DNA of 64,000 bases from Labia minor (GCA_963082975.1 OY720344.1:31159172-31223171); one strand, 5' to 3'. Counted from the first letter of the stretch, positions 47,014 to 59,752 are shown. The notes: generated by a model from the letters alone, not told the origin. Program-made: numbers and translations.

Positions 47014-49392
47014 TTTTTTTAAGAACCAAATTGAAAAAATTTAGAAAAAACTGGACTAGATTTATGAATTAATTTGCATATATAAAAAATTATTTTGAAA
47101 ATAGTTCCTCCAACTGAAAAATATACTGGAACCAAAGAAGGTTAAGATATATAAAATGTTAATTGGGTATCTAACTAATGTATTATTTACTAAATTTTTT
47201 TTAGAACTAAAATAGAAATTCATACTAGAAAAGAATTGTTTAACGTAATTTGCTAAGAACACAGCAAAGAAAAGCATAACTCATCGATATCTTCGAAATG
47301 ACATGTAGACTTACTATACCGTATCCCAACCAAGATAAGAACAATTCTTACCATTTACCCTCTTTTTTATGAAATATATTTACATTAAATTAAAATTATA
47401 TCACATTCGGCAAACAATTTTAAATTTAAATTGAACCATTTACATTAATAGGCCACCTCCTTGTTTTTTTTCAAAATTTGATAATTTCATTAATGAACTT
47501 CTTACTGATATATTTATAATTTTTTTTTTAAATTTTCATTAAGATCTTTGAATAAAATTAAGCTTATTGATTTAATAGAATTAATAGAATTAAACTTATT
47601 GATTCGATTTAAGATGTATTCTAAAACACCACTAATTTTAAAAATTAATATTTATTTATTTTATTTTATTTTAATATGTATTTTATTTTAAATAATTTGC
47701 AGAAGAGTGCTCACCTCTGCACTCCCCGCTCGCCCCTCTCCATGCCCCTCCGCCGCCTGGCCACACCTCCTCTTGCAGGCCGGCTGACTCGAACGCATTT
47801 TTTCCCCTTCCCTGGTGAGTGTAAGACCTTAAATGGCCTCTCCACTGAAATCATCCCTTAATCAGTCGCTAATTAAGAATTAATTGTAATTTTATTATTT
47901 ATTTTTATTAATTAAAAGGAAGATTAGTGAACTTTTAAAAAAAAAATATTTCAATAAAAATTAAATTTTATAAAGTGCATTTTTATAATTTTTTTATTCA
48001 TATACCCAAATAAATTTATAAATTTTTCATTCCAATCTTTGAAAAGAATTAATCTTAAATATTCTATCAGATCTCATTAATTAAATTTTATTACAAGTTA
48101 AATTAAAATTATTTAAAAATTAAAAAATTATATACAAAATTTTATTTTTCTTTAAATATATTTATTGAAATATTTTTAAAATTTCAATATCTATATTAAT
48201 CCTGTTAAAACTTATTTATTTAAAAAATATGATGTGCTGATTATTTTCAAAATTCCTATAATATAATTATAAATCAAAAAAATATAAATTGCTTATATTC
48301 ATATAGGAATATATAATTTTAAATATTCTATATATTCTTTCTAATCTCATTATCGCTCACACCGTTCCTTTCAAATCTCATATGAATATTGTTTTGTCAA
48401 TTTCATATTATTATAACACTTTTGAAAAATGAATAATATTTCTATTTCCTATATATCAATTAAACAGAATAAAATCTTCGTGAAATTAATAATATAATTT
48501 TAATTAGTTTTCTGATGTTTTCTAAGATATTTTTATTATATGTCTATTATATGCGTATTATAACTTATTATAATCATGGTTCTATATAGGATGTAAAATA
48601 ATTTTAGTATTTTAATATTACAGAAATAAGATGATATTTTTAAAAAACTTTTTTAATATTATTTATTTATTTATATCAAATTTTTTTATTTCCTGTATAT
48701 AATATAAATATCTAAGTAATCTTAATTATTTTTTTCTTTATCGAGGCGAGAGTGATGGACATTAACTCAAGTCGACGAGCTGTTCTTCGAGTTTAATCTG
48801 CGAGAAATATCAACCCTTTATTAACTCCGAGGTCAGTATTTATTATTAATTTTATTTTTAATTCAATTTAAATTTATTGATTATATCATGTTTCAATCTT
48901 CGTTCCTGCTACTGAATGTTGATTTGAATTCTTGATTATCTTCTCCATCCTTCATGACGATAAAATGATTTAAATACAGCTCTCCAAATGTAAGTAATAA
49001 TCGTTATTTATTTAGCATGGCGCACTTTAAAATAGAAAATGTAAATATAATGTTTAAAGTAAAGTTTAATATAATATAGAAAGTATAATTAAATTACAAT
49101 GATTTTTTGCTTTTGAAAATATTCATTAGGAGAATATAGAGAAATATATTAAATTATATGACAGAATTTAGTGAGATTAGGGAATTTCAGAGTACATCTT
49201 TCAAGAAGAAGCATTGATAAAGGAGGCAGAAAAGACAAAGGTATTTTTAGAATTAGTAGGTTTTGATGCGTTATACTGGGAGGGTGGCTATTTTTTGATA
49301 TATATATATATAGTTGTTAGGAATTTTCAGGTGGTTGCCTCCTACATCCATGCATGTTCTCATCATACTAATTCATAGATTAGATTAGAATT
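47014..49392. other. AT-rich stretch with two exon-like islands
   Basis: Mostly AT-rich. The GC-rich island at 47702-47812 is listed separately. Around 48745-48980 there is mixed-composition sequence with possible splice signals on either strand, for example minus-strand TTTCTCGCAG before a short frame IKLEEQLVDLS-stop, but no gene can be assembled. At 49160-49300 an open-looking patch is not recognised. Confidence 0.35.
47702..47812 (+). other. GC-rich exon-like island
   Basis: About 110 bp, strikingly GC-rich, bounded on the plus strand by AATAATTTGCAG before 47702 and CCTG followed by GTGAGT at its end, i.e. good acceptor and donor signals. One frame is open through it (PRSPLSMPLRRLATPP). 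On the minus strand a GTGAGC donor also exists. No family recognised; could be an orphan exon or a non-coding exon. Confidence 0.3.
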
Positions 49393-49567
49393 AATAAATA
49401 AATAAAATAAACAAAACGATAATATTAGATTACAAAAAAAGATTGTTTGGCGTTTTCTAAAAAAGTATAAAAACCAGAGTGGAAATAGATACAGAGAAGA
49501 GTATATAAATGAAAAACGTAAACTTAGAAGGCTATATAAAGAAATCAAGAAAAAAGAAAATGAGGAA

Positions 49568-51736
49568 ATGTGGAAAAGGATAAGCAAATGCAAAGATAAT
49601 GAGGAATTTTGGAAAATTATAAAAATCAAAAGAAATAAAAAGGAAGGATGTACAATTACAGATATGGAAAGATGGACAAACCATTTCAAGGAGTTGTTAG
49701 AGGGTGACGAAAGAACTCAAAAGGCGATAAAACCTGTAGAAGAGAAAGTAGAAGTAGATGATGCCGATAAGGAGTTTATTAATGAAGACTTAAAATTAGA
49801 GGAGCTGGAATATGAAATGAGAAAACTGAAGAGGAATAAAGCTGCGGGTTCCGATGGAATAATAAATGAATTTATAAAGGTATCCAGCCAAAATATAAAA
49901 CTGAAAATATTACATCTATTTAATGAAGTGTGGAGTACAGGAAGGATTCCTAACGAATGGAGGAAAGGAATTATAGTGCCTATATTCAAGAGCGGTAATA
50001 AAAACGACACTAGCAATTATAGGGGAATATCTATCCTAAACGTACTTTACAAAATATTCGCATCGATAATGGCGAAAAGGTTAAGAAGATGGTTGGAAGT
50101 AAAAGAGGTTATAACAGAGAGTCAATCTGGCTTTAGACAAAATTACGGTACAAGAGACAATATATTTGTATTGGAAACGTTAATAGAAAATAAATTAAAA
50201 CGAAAGAAAGGGAAACTCTTTGCTTTATTTGTAGATTTTAGGGCGGCTTTCGACAAAATAAATAGAGACCGGTTATTCGAGAAGATAGAGGAAGTTGGGC
50301 TGAGGGGAAGATTATTTTATGTTTTAAGAAATATTTATAAAGAAACACGGAATATAGTGAGAGTGAATGGAGAGGAAGGGAAGGAATTCTTTACGAGGAA
50401 AGGGGTAAGGCAGGGTTGTCCTCTGAGCCCAACACTCTTCAATATATATATAAATGATTTAGAGAAAGACAGTATGAGAAAGAATATAGGAGGAACAGTT
50501 ATTGGTAATACAAAAATAAACTGCATGAAGTTTGCTGATGACGTAGTTTTGTTGGCGGATGATTTCGAGGGATTAAAAGAGATGGCTAAATCCCTCGAGA
50601 TCTACGCTAGAGAGAATGATCTAGAGATAAATATAAACAAGACAAAATATATGATTTTTGGGAATAGAGGAAGAAGAAAAAAATATCCCAAATTATGCCT
50701 AAATGAAAAGGAAATAGAAGAAGTAAAAAACTTTAGATACCTTGGGATAGTCTTTTCAAATATAGGCTCTATGAATATGCACGTAAAGACACAAGCAGCT
50801 AGAGCTACAGTTCTGGTAAATAAGCTAGGGGCAATTATGAGAGATTGTGGTTCAGCAGAGAAGAAACTGTTGGCCTTCAACTCTATAGTGAGTTCAACCA
50901 TGACATATGGAGCTGAGATCACGGGATTGAGGGAAAACAAACAACTAGAGGTAGTTCAGGCCAGATATATAAAAATATGTTTCGGCCTTGAAAAAAATAC
51001 TCCACATTATATCTGGCAGAGCGAACTGGGCCAGAACAGCATTTGGCTTCTACAAGTCAAAAAAGTAATAGAATATGTACTAAGAGTGAACTCATTGGAA
51101 GAACATAGATGGCCAAAGATATGCCTGAGGGAAGTATTAAGAGGAATAAAAAATAATGAGGCGACACAATGGGGGAAGCATCTAAAAAATTTGTGTGACA
51201 AGATGGGGAGTGGAGAAATTTTATTAGGAATAATGTGTGAATGGGATATGACGACCATCAGACGGGCTGCGGAGAATGGTTTTCAAAAGCTAATGGAACA
51301 AGAAGTTCAAGAGCGTTGGAGAAGAATCGACAATTCGTCCTACTCCAAAGAATACAAACTCCTAAAGAAAACAGCATTGAGAGAAGAATACTGGTTTGAA
51401 ACGGATAGAAGGTGGAACAGAAGAGTTGCATGGGGAAGAATGAGAATGGGAAATGGGATAAAAGGATTGAAAGATTGGTATGAATGTGAGTCTTGCAGAT
51501 TGTGTGGATGGGAAATAGAAAATTTGGAGCATGTGATGAGCTGTGAGAGAGTGAGAAGTGAAGTGAGTGAAAATTTGAGAGAGTGGAGAGAAAATTGTGG
51601 ACAGAATGTGAATTGGTTGAAAATGTTGACTGAGAGCATAAATGAGAAGATGTGTGAATGGTGGTGTGTGTGGGAGGGGGAAATAAAGAAGGAAGAGAGC
51701 AAGAAGTCAAAAAAGACGGAAGAGATTGGAAAATGA
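49568..51736 (+). CDS. LINE reverse transcriptase ORF (722 codons from first ATG)
   Basis: RNA-directed DNA polymerase of a non-LTR retrotransposon; copies element RNA into the genome. Motifs: KAAGSDGI (about residue 96), QSGFRQNYGTRDN, ALFVDFRAAFDKINR, GVRQGCPLSPTLFNIYIND, and catalytic MKFADDVVLLADD (FADD at about residues 320-323). Near the C-terminus is a CX2CX8HX4C-type zinc knuckle (CRLCGWEIENLEHVMSC). The frame is open upstream of the ATG for about 50 codons (e.g. YKNQSGNRYREEYINEK), so the ATG is only the first methionine of a truncated protein. No internal stop or frameshift suggests a recent insertion. Clade (I/R1/Jockey-like) not certain. Confidence 0.88.
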   Translation: MWKRISKCKDNEEFWKIIKIKRNKKEGCTITDMERWTNHFKELLEGDERTQKAIKPVEEKVEVDDADKEFINEDLKLEELEYEMRKLKRNKAAGSDGIINEFIKVSSQNIKLKILHLFNEVWSTGRIPNEWRKGIIVPIFKSGNKNDTSNYRGISILNVLYKIFASIMAKRLRRWLEVKEVITESQSGFRQNYGTRDNIFVLETLIENKLKRKKGKLFALFVDFRAAFDKINRDRLFEKIEEVGLRGRLFYVLRNIYKETRNIVRVNGEEGKEFFTRKGVRQGCPLSPTLFNIYINDLEKDSMRKNIGGTVIGNTKINCMKFADDVVLLADDFEGLKEMAKSLEIYARENDLEININKTKYMIFGNRGRRKKYPKLCLNEKEIEEVKNFRYLGIVFSNIGSMNMHVKTQAARATVLVNKLGAIMRDCGSAEKKLLAFNSIVSSTMTYGAEITGLRENKQLEVVQARYIKICFGLEKNTPHYIWQSELGQNSIWLLQVKKVIEYVLRVNSLEEHRWPKICLREVLRGIKNNEATQWGKHLKNLCDKMGSGEILLGIMCEWDMTTIRRAAENGFQKLMEQEVQERWRRIDNSSYSKEYKLLKKTALREEYWFETDRRWNRRVAWGRMRMGNGIKGLKDWYECESCRLCGWEIENLEHVMSCERVRSEVSENLREWRENCGQNVNWLKMLTESINEKMCEWWCVWEGEIKKEESKKSKKTEEIGK

Positions 51737-51836
51737 AATCTGGCATAAATGAGAAGATGTGTGAATGGTGGTGTGTGTGGGAGAGGGAAATAAAGAAAGA
51801 AGAGAGCAAGAGAAGTCAAAAAAGACGGAAGTGATT
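51637..51836 (+). repeat. 107-bp tandem duplication at LINE ORF end
   Basis: CATAAATGAGAAGATGTGTG starts at 51637 and again at 51744, with the following ~90 bp nearly identical. The first unit encodes the C-terminal residues and stop; the second lies after the stop in the 3' UTR. Confidence 0.85.
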
Positions 51837-51980
51837 TGAAATAAAATCTGTAGTGTAAATAATATCTGTAAATTATGTATATAAATTATGGTAATTGTAG
51901 CCCTAAACCCCAAAACGGGGAAGGGTGGAATCGATAATAAATTAATAATTAATAATTAATTAATAATAAATAAATAAAAT

Positions 51981-53646
51981 GTGGGTGGATAAAACAAATG
52001 CCATGCTATTATTTAAGGGATGGATTGCACTCCAGGTCTGAATTGTGCCATTTTGTATTACTGAGAGTGTATACTCTTTTTCATTATTATTTCTTTTTAA
52101 CTTTCCAAATATAAAAATATTTTATTTTTTTTTATTATGGAAATTATTTCATATGAATATAAATATATTGTAATCGAAAATATTTATACTCAATAATAAT
52201 TTAATATTAATAAATTATCAAATTTTTTTCTTATCATTGTATTGATAAATCATATTTGGAAAGAAATAAAATATATATATAGTTAAGCTTATTTAAAAAA
52301 TTAACTTAATGTATAATTTTTGTTAATTATAAACATGTGGTACAACTTATTTTAAATAAATAAATAAAATTAGATCTCCTAAAATTTTTTTTAATTTTGA
52401 TAGATCAAATATTCTTATTCTTTAGCTGGCTTACAAATCCCATACGATCATTTTGCTTATTCTTATGTGTATTCTGTCCCAGTGTCCCCGCAAAAATTCT
52501 CCGGGAGATAAAAATGTCACGGTTTACATAAATAATAATACCATCCGTGAATAAACCCAATATTATACAATTTTTACCGACCGACGATAGTAAGAGATGT
52601 ATTGTTTTCACACCAAATTTCACATGTGGAGATTTTTACATATCTCCACGAATCATGCATTTTGTATTGGTTTTATCCTCGGGAAAAATCATCTTCATTA
52701 GTTTTTTCTTAATTTTAAATTATATGACGTCACCCAGCCCTTCATGACGTCACAACCAGCTACTACTTATATATTATAAATATAATAAAATTAAAAATAT
52801 TTATGTTATATTCATATCTTTTTTTTATTACATTAATAGATATATTAAAATTATTTGAAATCGTTTCTGTAGCTGGAAATTAATTTACTTCAAACCATCG
52901 GTCGGTTCGGACCTGGCCACAGGTCAACTTATTTAATTAATTATTAATTTATTTATTAATTAATAAATATTATAATTTCTACATTTATAAACTCTATAAC
53001 AGTTTATTTTAAGAAGTTTCCGGTAAATACATTTTAGTAAATACACAATACAAAAAAATATGCCAGTAAATATTAAATAGATGTAAACGTTAATAAATTA
53101 ATTATTAACAGAATAATTAAGTTGGCTTTTTAAAAAAAATAAATTGTATACAATTTTAAAATTTCGAAATAGTTCGAATCATTGAAATTATTATTATTTA
53201 AATATTCTAAAAAAGTAATTAAAAATTATCTCGATTCAAAAAAAAATTAAAACTTTTTTATATTTTGATAATTAATTTATTTAATAAAAATCGTTCACAC
53301 TAAAAAAGTATTAATAAGGTACTATATAAAAAATAAAAAAACAATTTTGTTTTTGATTATTTATTAACATATATTTTTTATGAATACATATGTATCTTCA
53401 TTCAATTAATTTTTTTATTGTTAAATGTTTAATAAAGTTTTTTTCTATAAAGGATTGTCTAATCACATAAAGATTATTTGATTAAATCAAATCATTATAA
53501 ATATAATTTGATTGATATGATAAGTATTCAATTTTATTTTAAATATCTAAAATTAATTTTTTTTCTATGATATAAATAATTAAATTCTAACTTATGATTC
53601 ATTAATATTAAATATAAAATAATAAATAAATAAATAAATTATAATT
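51981..53646. other. AT-rich stretch with one family A copy
   Basis: Apart from the repeat at 52571-52932 I see nothing beyond AT-rich intergenic sequence. Confidence 0.4.
52571..52932 (+). repeat. Family A repeat, short single-unit copy
   Basis: Starts TTTTTACCGACCGACGATAG and ends GGCCACAGGTCAACTTATT, but passes directly from the first CACGAATCATGCATTTT block to the GTATTGGTTTTATCCTCG block. It has lost the ~290 bp between the two internal direct-repeat units found in full copies. Confidence 0.8.
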
Positions 53647-56017
53647 TTAGAAGTCTGATAATGTTTTATGTTTGTTTTTGTTTATTGATTTACTTAATAA
53701 TTCATCTGAAACTAAAATTTCCCAATTAAAGGGTTCTCTTCTGGAATGGCAGAAGTTAGGCAAATTGATCTCTTCAAATTCCCATTTACCAGCGCCATCA
53801 TCATCATCATGGGCTGTTTTCTCTTTAATAGTAACCAACGCAAGATAAGGCACATCTTGTACTAAACAAAACATTTGCTCGTAAGTTCTTGGCTCTTGAC
53901 CAACCATTTGCCTCGAGCATACTTCCAAAGTAGAAGAATGACCCACTAATAGTATATCACCACCTGAAACATTAATCTTTTCTTAGTAAAAACAAAGGAA
54001 TAGTATTAACACATAAAGTCTTAACATACAAATTGTAGAATTTGAAAATGTAGAAAAATTTAAATATTTAGGTTCTGTAATCACAGAGGATAATAATATT
54101 CGAGAAGAGTTTAAAGCGAGGTTGCAATCGGGAAACGCCTGTTATCATCCAGTAAAGGGGCTTATAATGTGGGAAGGGACGTGATAGAGATGGGCGAGGG
54201 TAGGGATTGGAGGTTAGTGGTTCAGAGAATAGGGATACTTGGACAAGTGTGGTTGCTGCGGCCAAGAACTTTCGAGTTACCTAGAGCCACTGAGATAGAT
54301 AGATTTTAAAAAGATGTTTATTTCTATATATACTCCTCACCTTCTCTAGAATGTTTTAACTCTATAAAATATTTTTTTCTTTTAAATTATTTAATAATAA
54401 TAATAAGTTTTTATCTTTTGACAAAAGATTCTCACCTAAGAAGATTATATTGTCATATTTAAAACTTAGTTTAAATATTAAATACATGTAACTATGAACA
54501 TAACTTGGAATTATTTATAACTTACTATTAGTATTAAATAATTTTTTCTTACAGATATTTCAAGTTTTATGCAGAATTTGCAAGAGCTTTTTTATTAACT
54601 TTATTAATTAGAAGCAATTTGCAACTGAGTATCAGTATAGATGAAACTGTCTTAAATGACAGAAGTTGTCGTAACTAGTTTTAAATTTTTAAAAACAGTG
54701 AATAATGAAAGATCAAAAAGTTAAGTAAGACGGAATTGGAAGCAAAGTCAGAAAAAAATCGTGCCAAAAAACAAACTAATTTTTTATAGAAAACGTCGAA
54801 AATTTATTTGAGCTCTTTTAAAAAATAATTATCGATTACCTTCAGCTTGGGTACATTCAAGGAAATATTTTAAAATTTTATAATTCCGTTCATAAAAGAA
54901 ATCCACATGTTCCTCCAAGGAGAGATTTTCTCGTGCAAATGATGCTTTATACTTTCTATTAATATTAAACCCATGATCAATCAATTCATCATAAGTCATC
55001 CAATCAGGGATTTCAACTTCTTTATACCATCCAAGGTATTCAAAAAAACCTGGCTCAATATTGATGGGTATTTTTTCTTTGAGCTTCATGGCGCTCAAAA
55101 TGGCATCGCATGTCTGAATACATCGGAGTGCGGGCGCTGCAATGGCATGTTTTACATTGTATTTGAGATCGGCTAACCCCTCGCCCGTTAATGTTGCCTG
55201 GAAGGTTCCCACCTGAGTTAAGGGAGAATCGAGACGGAATCCATCTTTGCCCTTTGAGCGTTTTGGTAGGGAACGGGGCATATTCAAATCTGCTCTCACA
55301 TAATCCCCTGAAATTAAAAAAAATTGAATGATTTGGACTAAAATTTTATTCCATTTTAATTTAAAGATAGATGATCTTGAGATATAATAATAATAATAAT
55401 AATAAAGATAAACAAGAAAAAAGAAAAGAACGGATCAGGTTTACATGTTGTTCATAGATTGAGTATTATTATTATTATTATTATTATTAATAATAATTTA
55501 TAGTTCATTTTAAGCTATTCTTTTTATATACCTTTAAAAAAATTTCACTTTTCAAATATAATAATAATTCTAATAAATTATTATTTTAATGGTCAAACAA
55601 AATAATTATATCTTTTACTTTAGAATTGAATTAATGTTCTAAATTTATTGAATTTAGACAAGATAAAGTTATTATAAATTAAATTAAATTGTGAGTTTCT
55701 AGATATTTTTTATCTAATATAAAAAAGCCATATAAAATATATTTCACTAAAAGTGTTTTAAAATTACAATTTTTATTTTTTTTTTATTTTTTGAGATGAA
55801 ATAAAGTGGAAATATTTTAAATTTAATAAATATAGTTAAATATTTTTAATAAGTATATTATAAACCAAAAAAAATCTATATCAATATAATTATTGTCATA
55901 ATTTCAATCACCATTTTCATTGAAACACATTGAAATCCATTTATTATAGCCGTAATTTAAATCGCATCGTTCTCCGTGACGGACCAAAAAGACACGTCTG
56001 CATTGAGGTGATGACAT
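53647..56017 (-). CDS. Histidine-phosphatase (PGM-like) of the UBASH3/ecdysteroid-phosphate phosphatase family
   Basis: Three exons, minus strand: 56017-55912, 55307-54840, 53963-53647; GT-AG introns with consistent phase 1; 296 aa if the ATG at 56017 is the start. Histidine phosphatase fold: VRHGER (Arg13, His14, Arg17), APALRCIQT (Arg97), IEPGFFEY (Glu120) and VGHSST (His200) supply the catalytic residues; NMPRSLPKR is a UBASH3/Sts feature. UBASH3/Sts proteins dephosphorylate phosphotyrosine. The insect relative (EPPase) releases free ecdysteroid from its phosphate; which applies here is inference. The UBA and SH3 domains typical of UBASH3 (over 600 aa) are not seen in the 3.7 kb upstream. 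The ATG sits immediately after TTCGTAG, so it is either the true start behind a 5' UTR intron or an internal codon after an upstream exon. Confidence 0.87.
54001..54301 (+). mobile_element. LINE 3' fragment in phosphatase intron 2
   Basis: Plus strand, opposite to the gene. Broken frames read FKYLGSVITEDNNIREEF then RLQSGNACY, and the end carries GATA repeats. It has an internal deletion relative to the copy at 45950-46630. Confidence 0.75.
55377..55490. repeat. Inverted ATA/ATT trinucleotide tracts
   Basis: A run of (ATA)n at about 55385-55404 is followed 60 bp later by (ATT)n at 55466-55490, able to pair as a hairpin. It lies in phosphatase intron 1. Confidence 0.6.
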
Positions 56018-59000
56018 CTACGAAGAAAAAAATTATGATTTTTATAAATTTAATTTAAAAGATTAAATATTTCAAAAGAAATTACCTTAATTAAAAATTA
56101 ATATGGAAGAAAATTGTAGATAGTTATTCATTAACTGAAACTGCCTTACTGAACAAATAAATGCGTTTTTGTTAAATATATCAAATTAAATTATAATATA
56201 AAATTCTAGATAAGAATTAATTTTATAATTTTAAGAATATATATATATATATAAATTTATTTACATGTTAATCTCTTTATTATTTATGTGATATGAGGAA
56301 TTTTCTAATATCCTAAAAATATATTTATTCTATACCGCGAATTCATTCAAATTTTATGAAAATATTTAAATTATTTTAATTTTAAATTATTCAAAATAGA
56401 ATACACGAATTAGAACCTAAGTTATATTTCATATAGGAATTCGATTTGTGTAGATAAAAAATAAATCCTTTCCCCTTGGTATTTAGTTTTTGTTGATTTT
56501 ATATTATAAATTCTACAAAAGAGAGCTTGATTAGACGTTATTTACTGTACGTTGGTCTATGCACCTACAATAAACTACATTTTAATTCTAATCCTCTTTT
56601 GATAAATTTGTTTGAAATTTATCTACTTAGACCTTGACATTGACGTCAAAGAAATTTGTCTTTCTAAATCCTATTTAAGGTTTTATATATATATATGTAA
56701 TGATATGTGTTTATTTGAGTATCTTTATATATAACACAAAGAATCTATTTATTTTTAAAAAAATTTATTTATTTCACAATTTTCATTATTATTATAATTT
56801 TCATGAATTTGAGCTTTAATAGATCACCTTTACTTCAATTGTCAAATGTAAATAATTTATAATTAAAATAAAATTAAAAAGAAATTATAAATGAAGATAT
56901 TTTTGATTTTTTGGGGAGTACATATTAAAAACTTTTAATTTCAAATTATAATCAAACATATTTTGAAATAACAACTTAAATACATCTTCAACTCAAAAAT
57001 AAATATATATGTATTTATTATACTTACGTAATTTTATTTTATAGCATTTTATAGGTGGGATTGATAGTTTTAAAATAATATTCTCATTAAAAATATTTCA
57101 TTCAGTATATTTTCATGATACCTTTATATAATAAAAAGTTGCGCTCGAGAAAAGATAATTTCATTTGAAAATGAGATAACTCGATTATATTCCATTTTAA
57201 TGAATTTGACCTTGAATTTCATTTTCGGCAAACGTAATATGTTTTTTTAATTTTAATATATTATTTTATTAATAATATCTGTAATATTTTGCTAAGATTA
57301 GTTATTTTCTGATTAATAATTATATAAACTATTTGATAAGAATTAAATTTTTTAATTTAAAATAATCGTTATTGTTAGTGTTTTTCATTAAATTTGTTAA
57401 AAAATCATTCCAAGAAAAAAAGGACAAAAATTAATTAATTTTAAAAATGAAAAAATATCCTAATATTTTTTCATACTTGTGTTAGATAACTGAAAACATT
57501 TATATTGATTGCAGCCGTGCTTTCAAAGAGTAAAAATAACAATTGTTATTAGAAAAATTTTAAATATTCTAAATCTTAAATAAATTTAGCAATGAATTCT
57601 CAGGAATATTTCAAAATTTAGTATCATTCTTCATGTTCTCTCAATTTATCTTCATATTTATTTCTACATTTGTCTTAAATCTTATTAAATAAATAATTGT
57701 GTCATCTTTACTCTCAAAAGTTATTATGATTATATTGAAAATAATGAGTAAAATATTAGTTAAATTACTTATAATGATAACTTATTAATGAAAATTAAAA
57801 TATCTTTAAATTAATATATTCTATCTACATATAAAAACATTAGAAAGATAAATTATTAAATGATCATCTATATTGTTTTCACTAAATATTAAGAATTTAT
57901 CCCCCACTAAAGGGAGGATTACGGAGGATAGAGAACTCCATAGATAGTGAAAAAATTGTTTTTATAATTATTTTCAAATAAATATGTGAATACTTAGTCA
58001 AAAATAAAATTATTTAAAATATTTTTAGATCTGAAATTTAAATTATTCAATTGTAATAAAAAAAACATGTTTTTTTAAAATTTTTATTTATATATTTTTA
58101 TAATTATGTAAATAATAAAGTATTAATAGTAATAAAACATTAATTATTTATGTATAAACAATTATTAAATTTTATATTTAACATTCGTTATATTTTTCTT
58201 TGATCGGTAATCTTTTCTTTGGCACTGAGTATATTTTGAAATAATATATACTATCTATAATATAATAAAAAATTAATAATTTAAATGTCTTTAAATATAT
58301 GAATATATTTATAATTAACACAAAATATATAGAAATGCAAATTATATATCAAGATTAAAATAAAAACCTTTTAAAAAGGATGAAAAAGATTTGATATAAT
58401 TAACGATATGTTTTTAATCTTAAATTTAAATAAATAAATATTGAGTTTTATATACACATTAGATATATATTAAATTTAAAAAATAAGTTCTTTAATAATC
58501 AAACTACTTAATTATTAGAAATAATATTTTAGTTTTGAGTTTACAATTATTAAAAAATAAATTATATGTAATTATATTTATTTAAATATGTTTAAATTGA
58601 TTTCTTTTTAAGTTTAGAATCTAAATACTACCCAAATCGATGTTTATTTATGTAATACTTTTTTAGAAATCAATGGTCGTTACATCATTTTTTAATATAT
58701 ATTATTATTATTATTATTATTGGATAAGAAATGAGGAGAAAAATAATTTCACTTAAATAAATCATTCAAAAATAAGATAAATGATACAATGAACTTTTAA
58801 AAACCACTTCAGAGGCTCGCAATTTTTTATCTTTATTATCTTTTAAAAATAATAAATCAGTAAGTTTTCCAGAAATAAAAATATAGTATTTTTAGTTTTT
58901 GAAAAACATCCTTAATTATACCCCTATTCCTATTTCTATCCACAAGATAAGTTTTTATGATATTTATTTATCAAGGTATTTTAATTTATATAATATATTT

Positions 59001-59752
59001 TTTCAATGATAACATTTTTCGATGTTTATATATTATTTATTTATTATTTATATATAAAAATTTATGTTTTTGTATGTTTTTTTAATAAAGATAAATAATA
59101 TTCCATTAATATTTATTCAAATTGAATGAATATTGAAAAATTATTTTAATTTGTTTCTTTAATATAAATCTATTTTAATATTTATTAATCTTTGACTATA
59201 TTTATATTATAAATTAATATTCCACTTGAACTTTAATATTTAGTTACATTTTAATAATATTAATTATTTTATTACGTTATTATATCAATATTTAATTCAA
59301 CTTATCGGTTTTATATATACAAATTTTTAATTTTTATCAATTATTAAATAAAAAATTTGTTTTAAAAAAAAAATACTAAAATACTTAACGAGGATCTTTT
59401 TGAGAATATTTTAGTAATTTTTTTATAAAATATTTTTTTCTAAATTAAAAAATAATCACTTATCTACCAAGTGGAAAAATCGATATACATTGATATACGG
59501 ACGGATAGATGTTATTTATGTATGTATATTTCCCATATTATAATTATTAATATTAATCAATTATTTACTTTTTTGCTCTAATATAATTACCTAATTACTA
59601 TCTAAAATATTACTTAGAGAATTTAAAATGTTAATGTTCTAATTTAATTTTAAAATTACATAAATTCGTTGGGATTTCAACTTATAATATTTTTTTATTA
59701 TTAGTAATCAAGGGTAATAAAAGATAAAAATATTAAAACAAAATAAATATGA
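56018..59752. other. AT-rich gap between phosphatase and RhoGAP genes
   Basis: I searched both strands for UBA, SH3 or 2H-esterase exons and found none. A short mixed patch near 57897-57950 has no recognisable product. An (ATT)n tract lies near 58699-58722. Confidence 0.45.

Larger units (their letters stand above)
49409..51964 (+). mobile_element. 5'-truncated LINE (non-LTR retrotransposon)
   Basis: A 2.56 kb insertion flanked by the 16-bp direct repeat AATAAATAAATAAAAT at 49393-49408 and 51965-51980, consistent with a target-site duplication (though low-complexity). The reverse-transcriptase frame is open from the 5' junction region to 51736. The 3' end carries an untranslated segment ending GGGTGGAATCGATAATAAAT and TAA-type repeats. 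The apurinic endonuclease is missing because of 5' truncation. Confidence 0.8.

Noticed and set aside
51258-51819. Long minus-strand open frames opposite the LINE RT
   Set aside because: They are antisense shadows of an A-rich coding strand and lack any recognisable domain; the plus-strand RT motifs are unambiguous.
57897-57955. Mixed-composition patch as a missing UBASH3 exon
   Set aside because: Neither strand gives UBA, SH3 or esterase-like residues.
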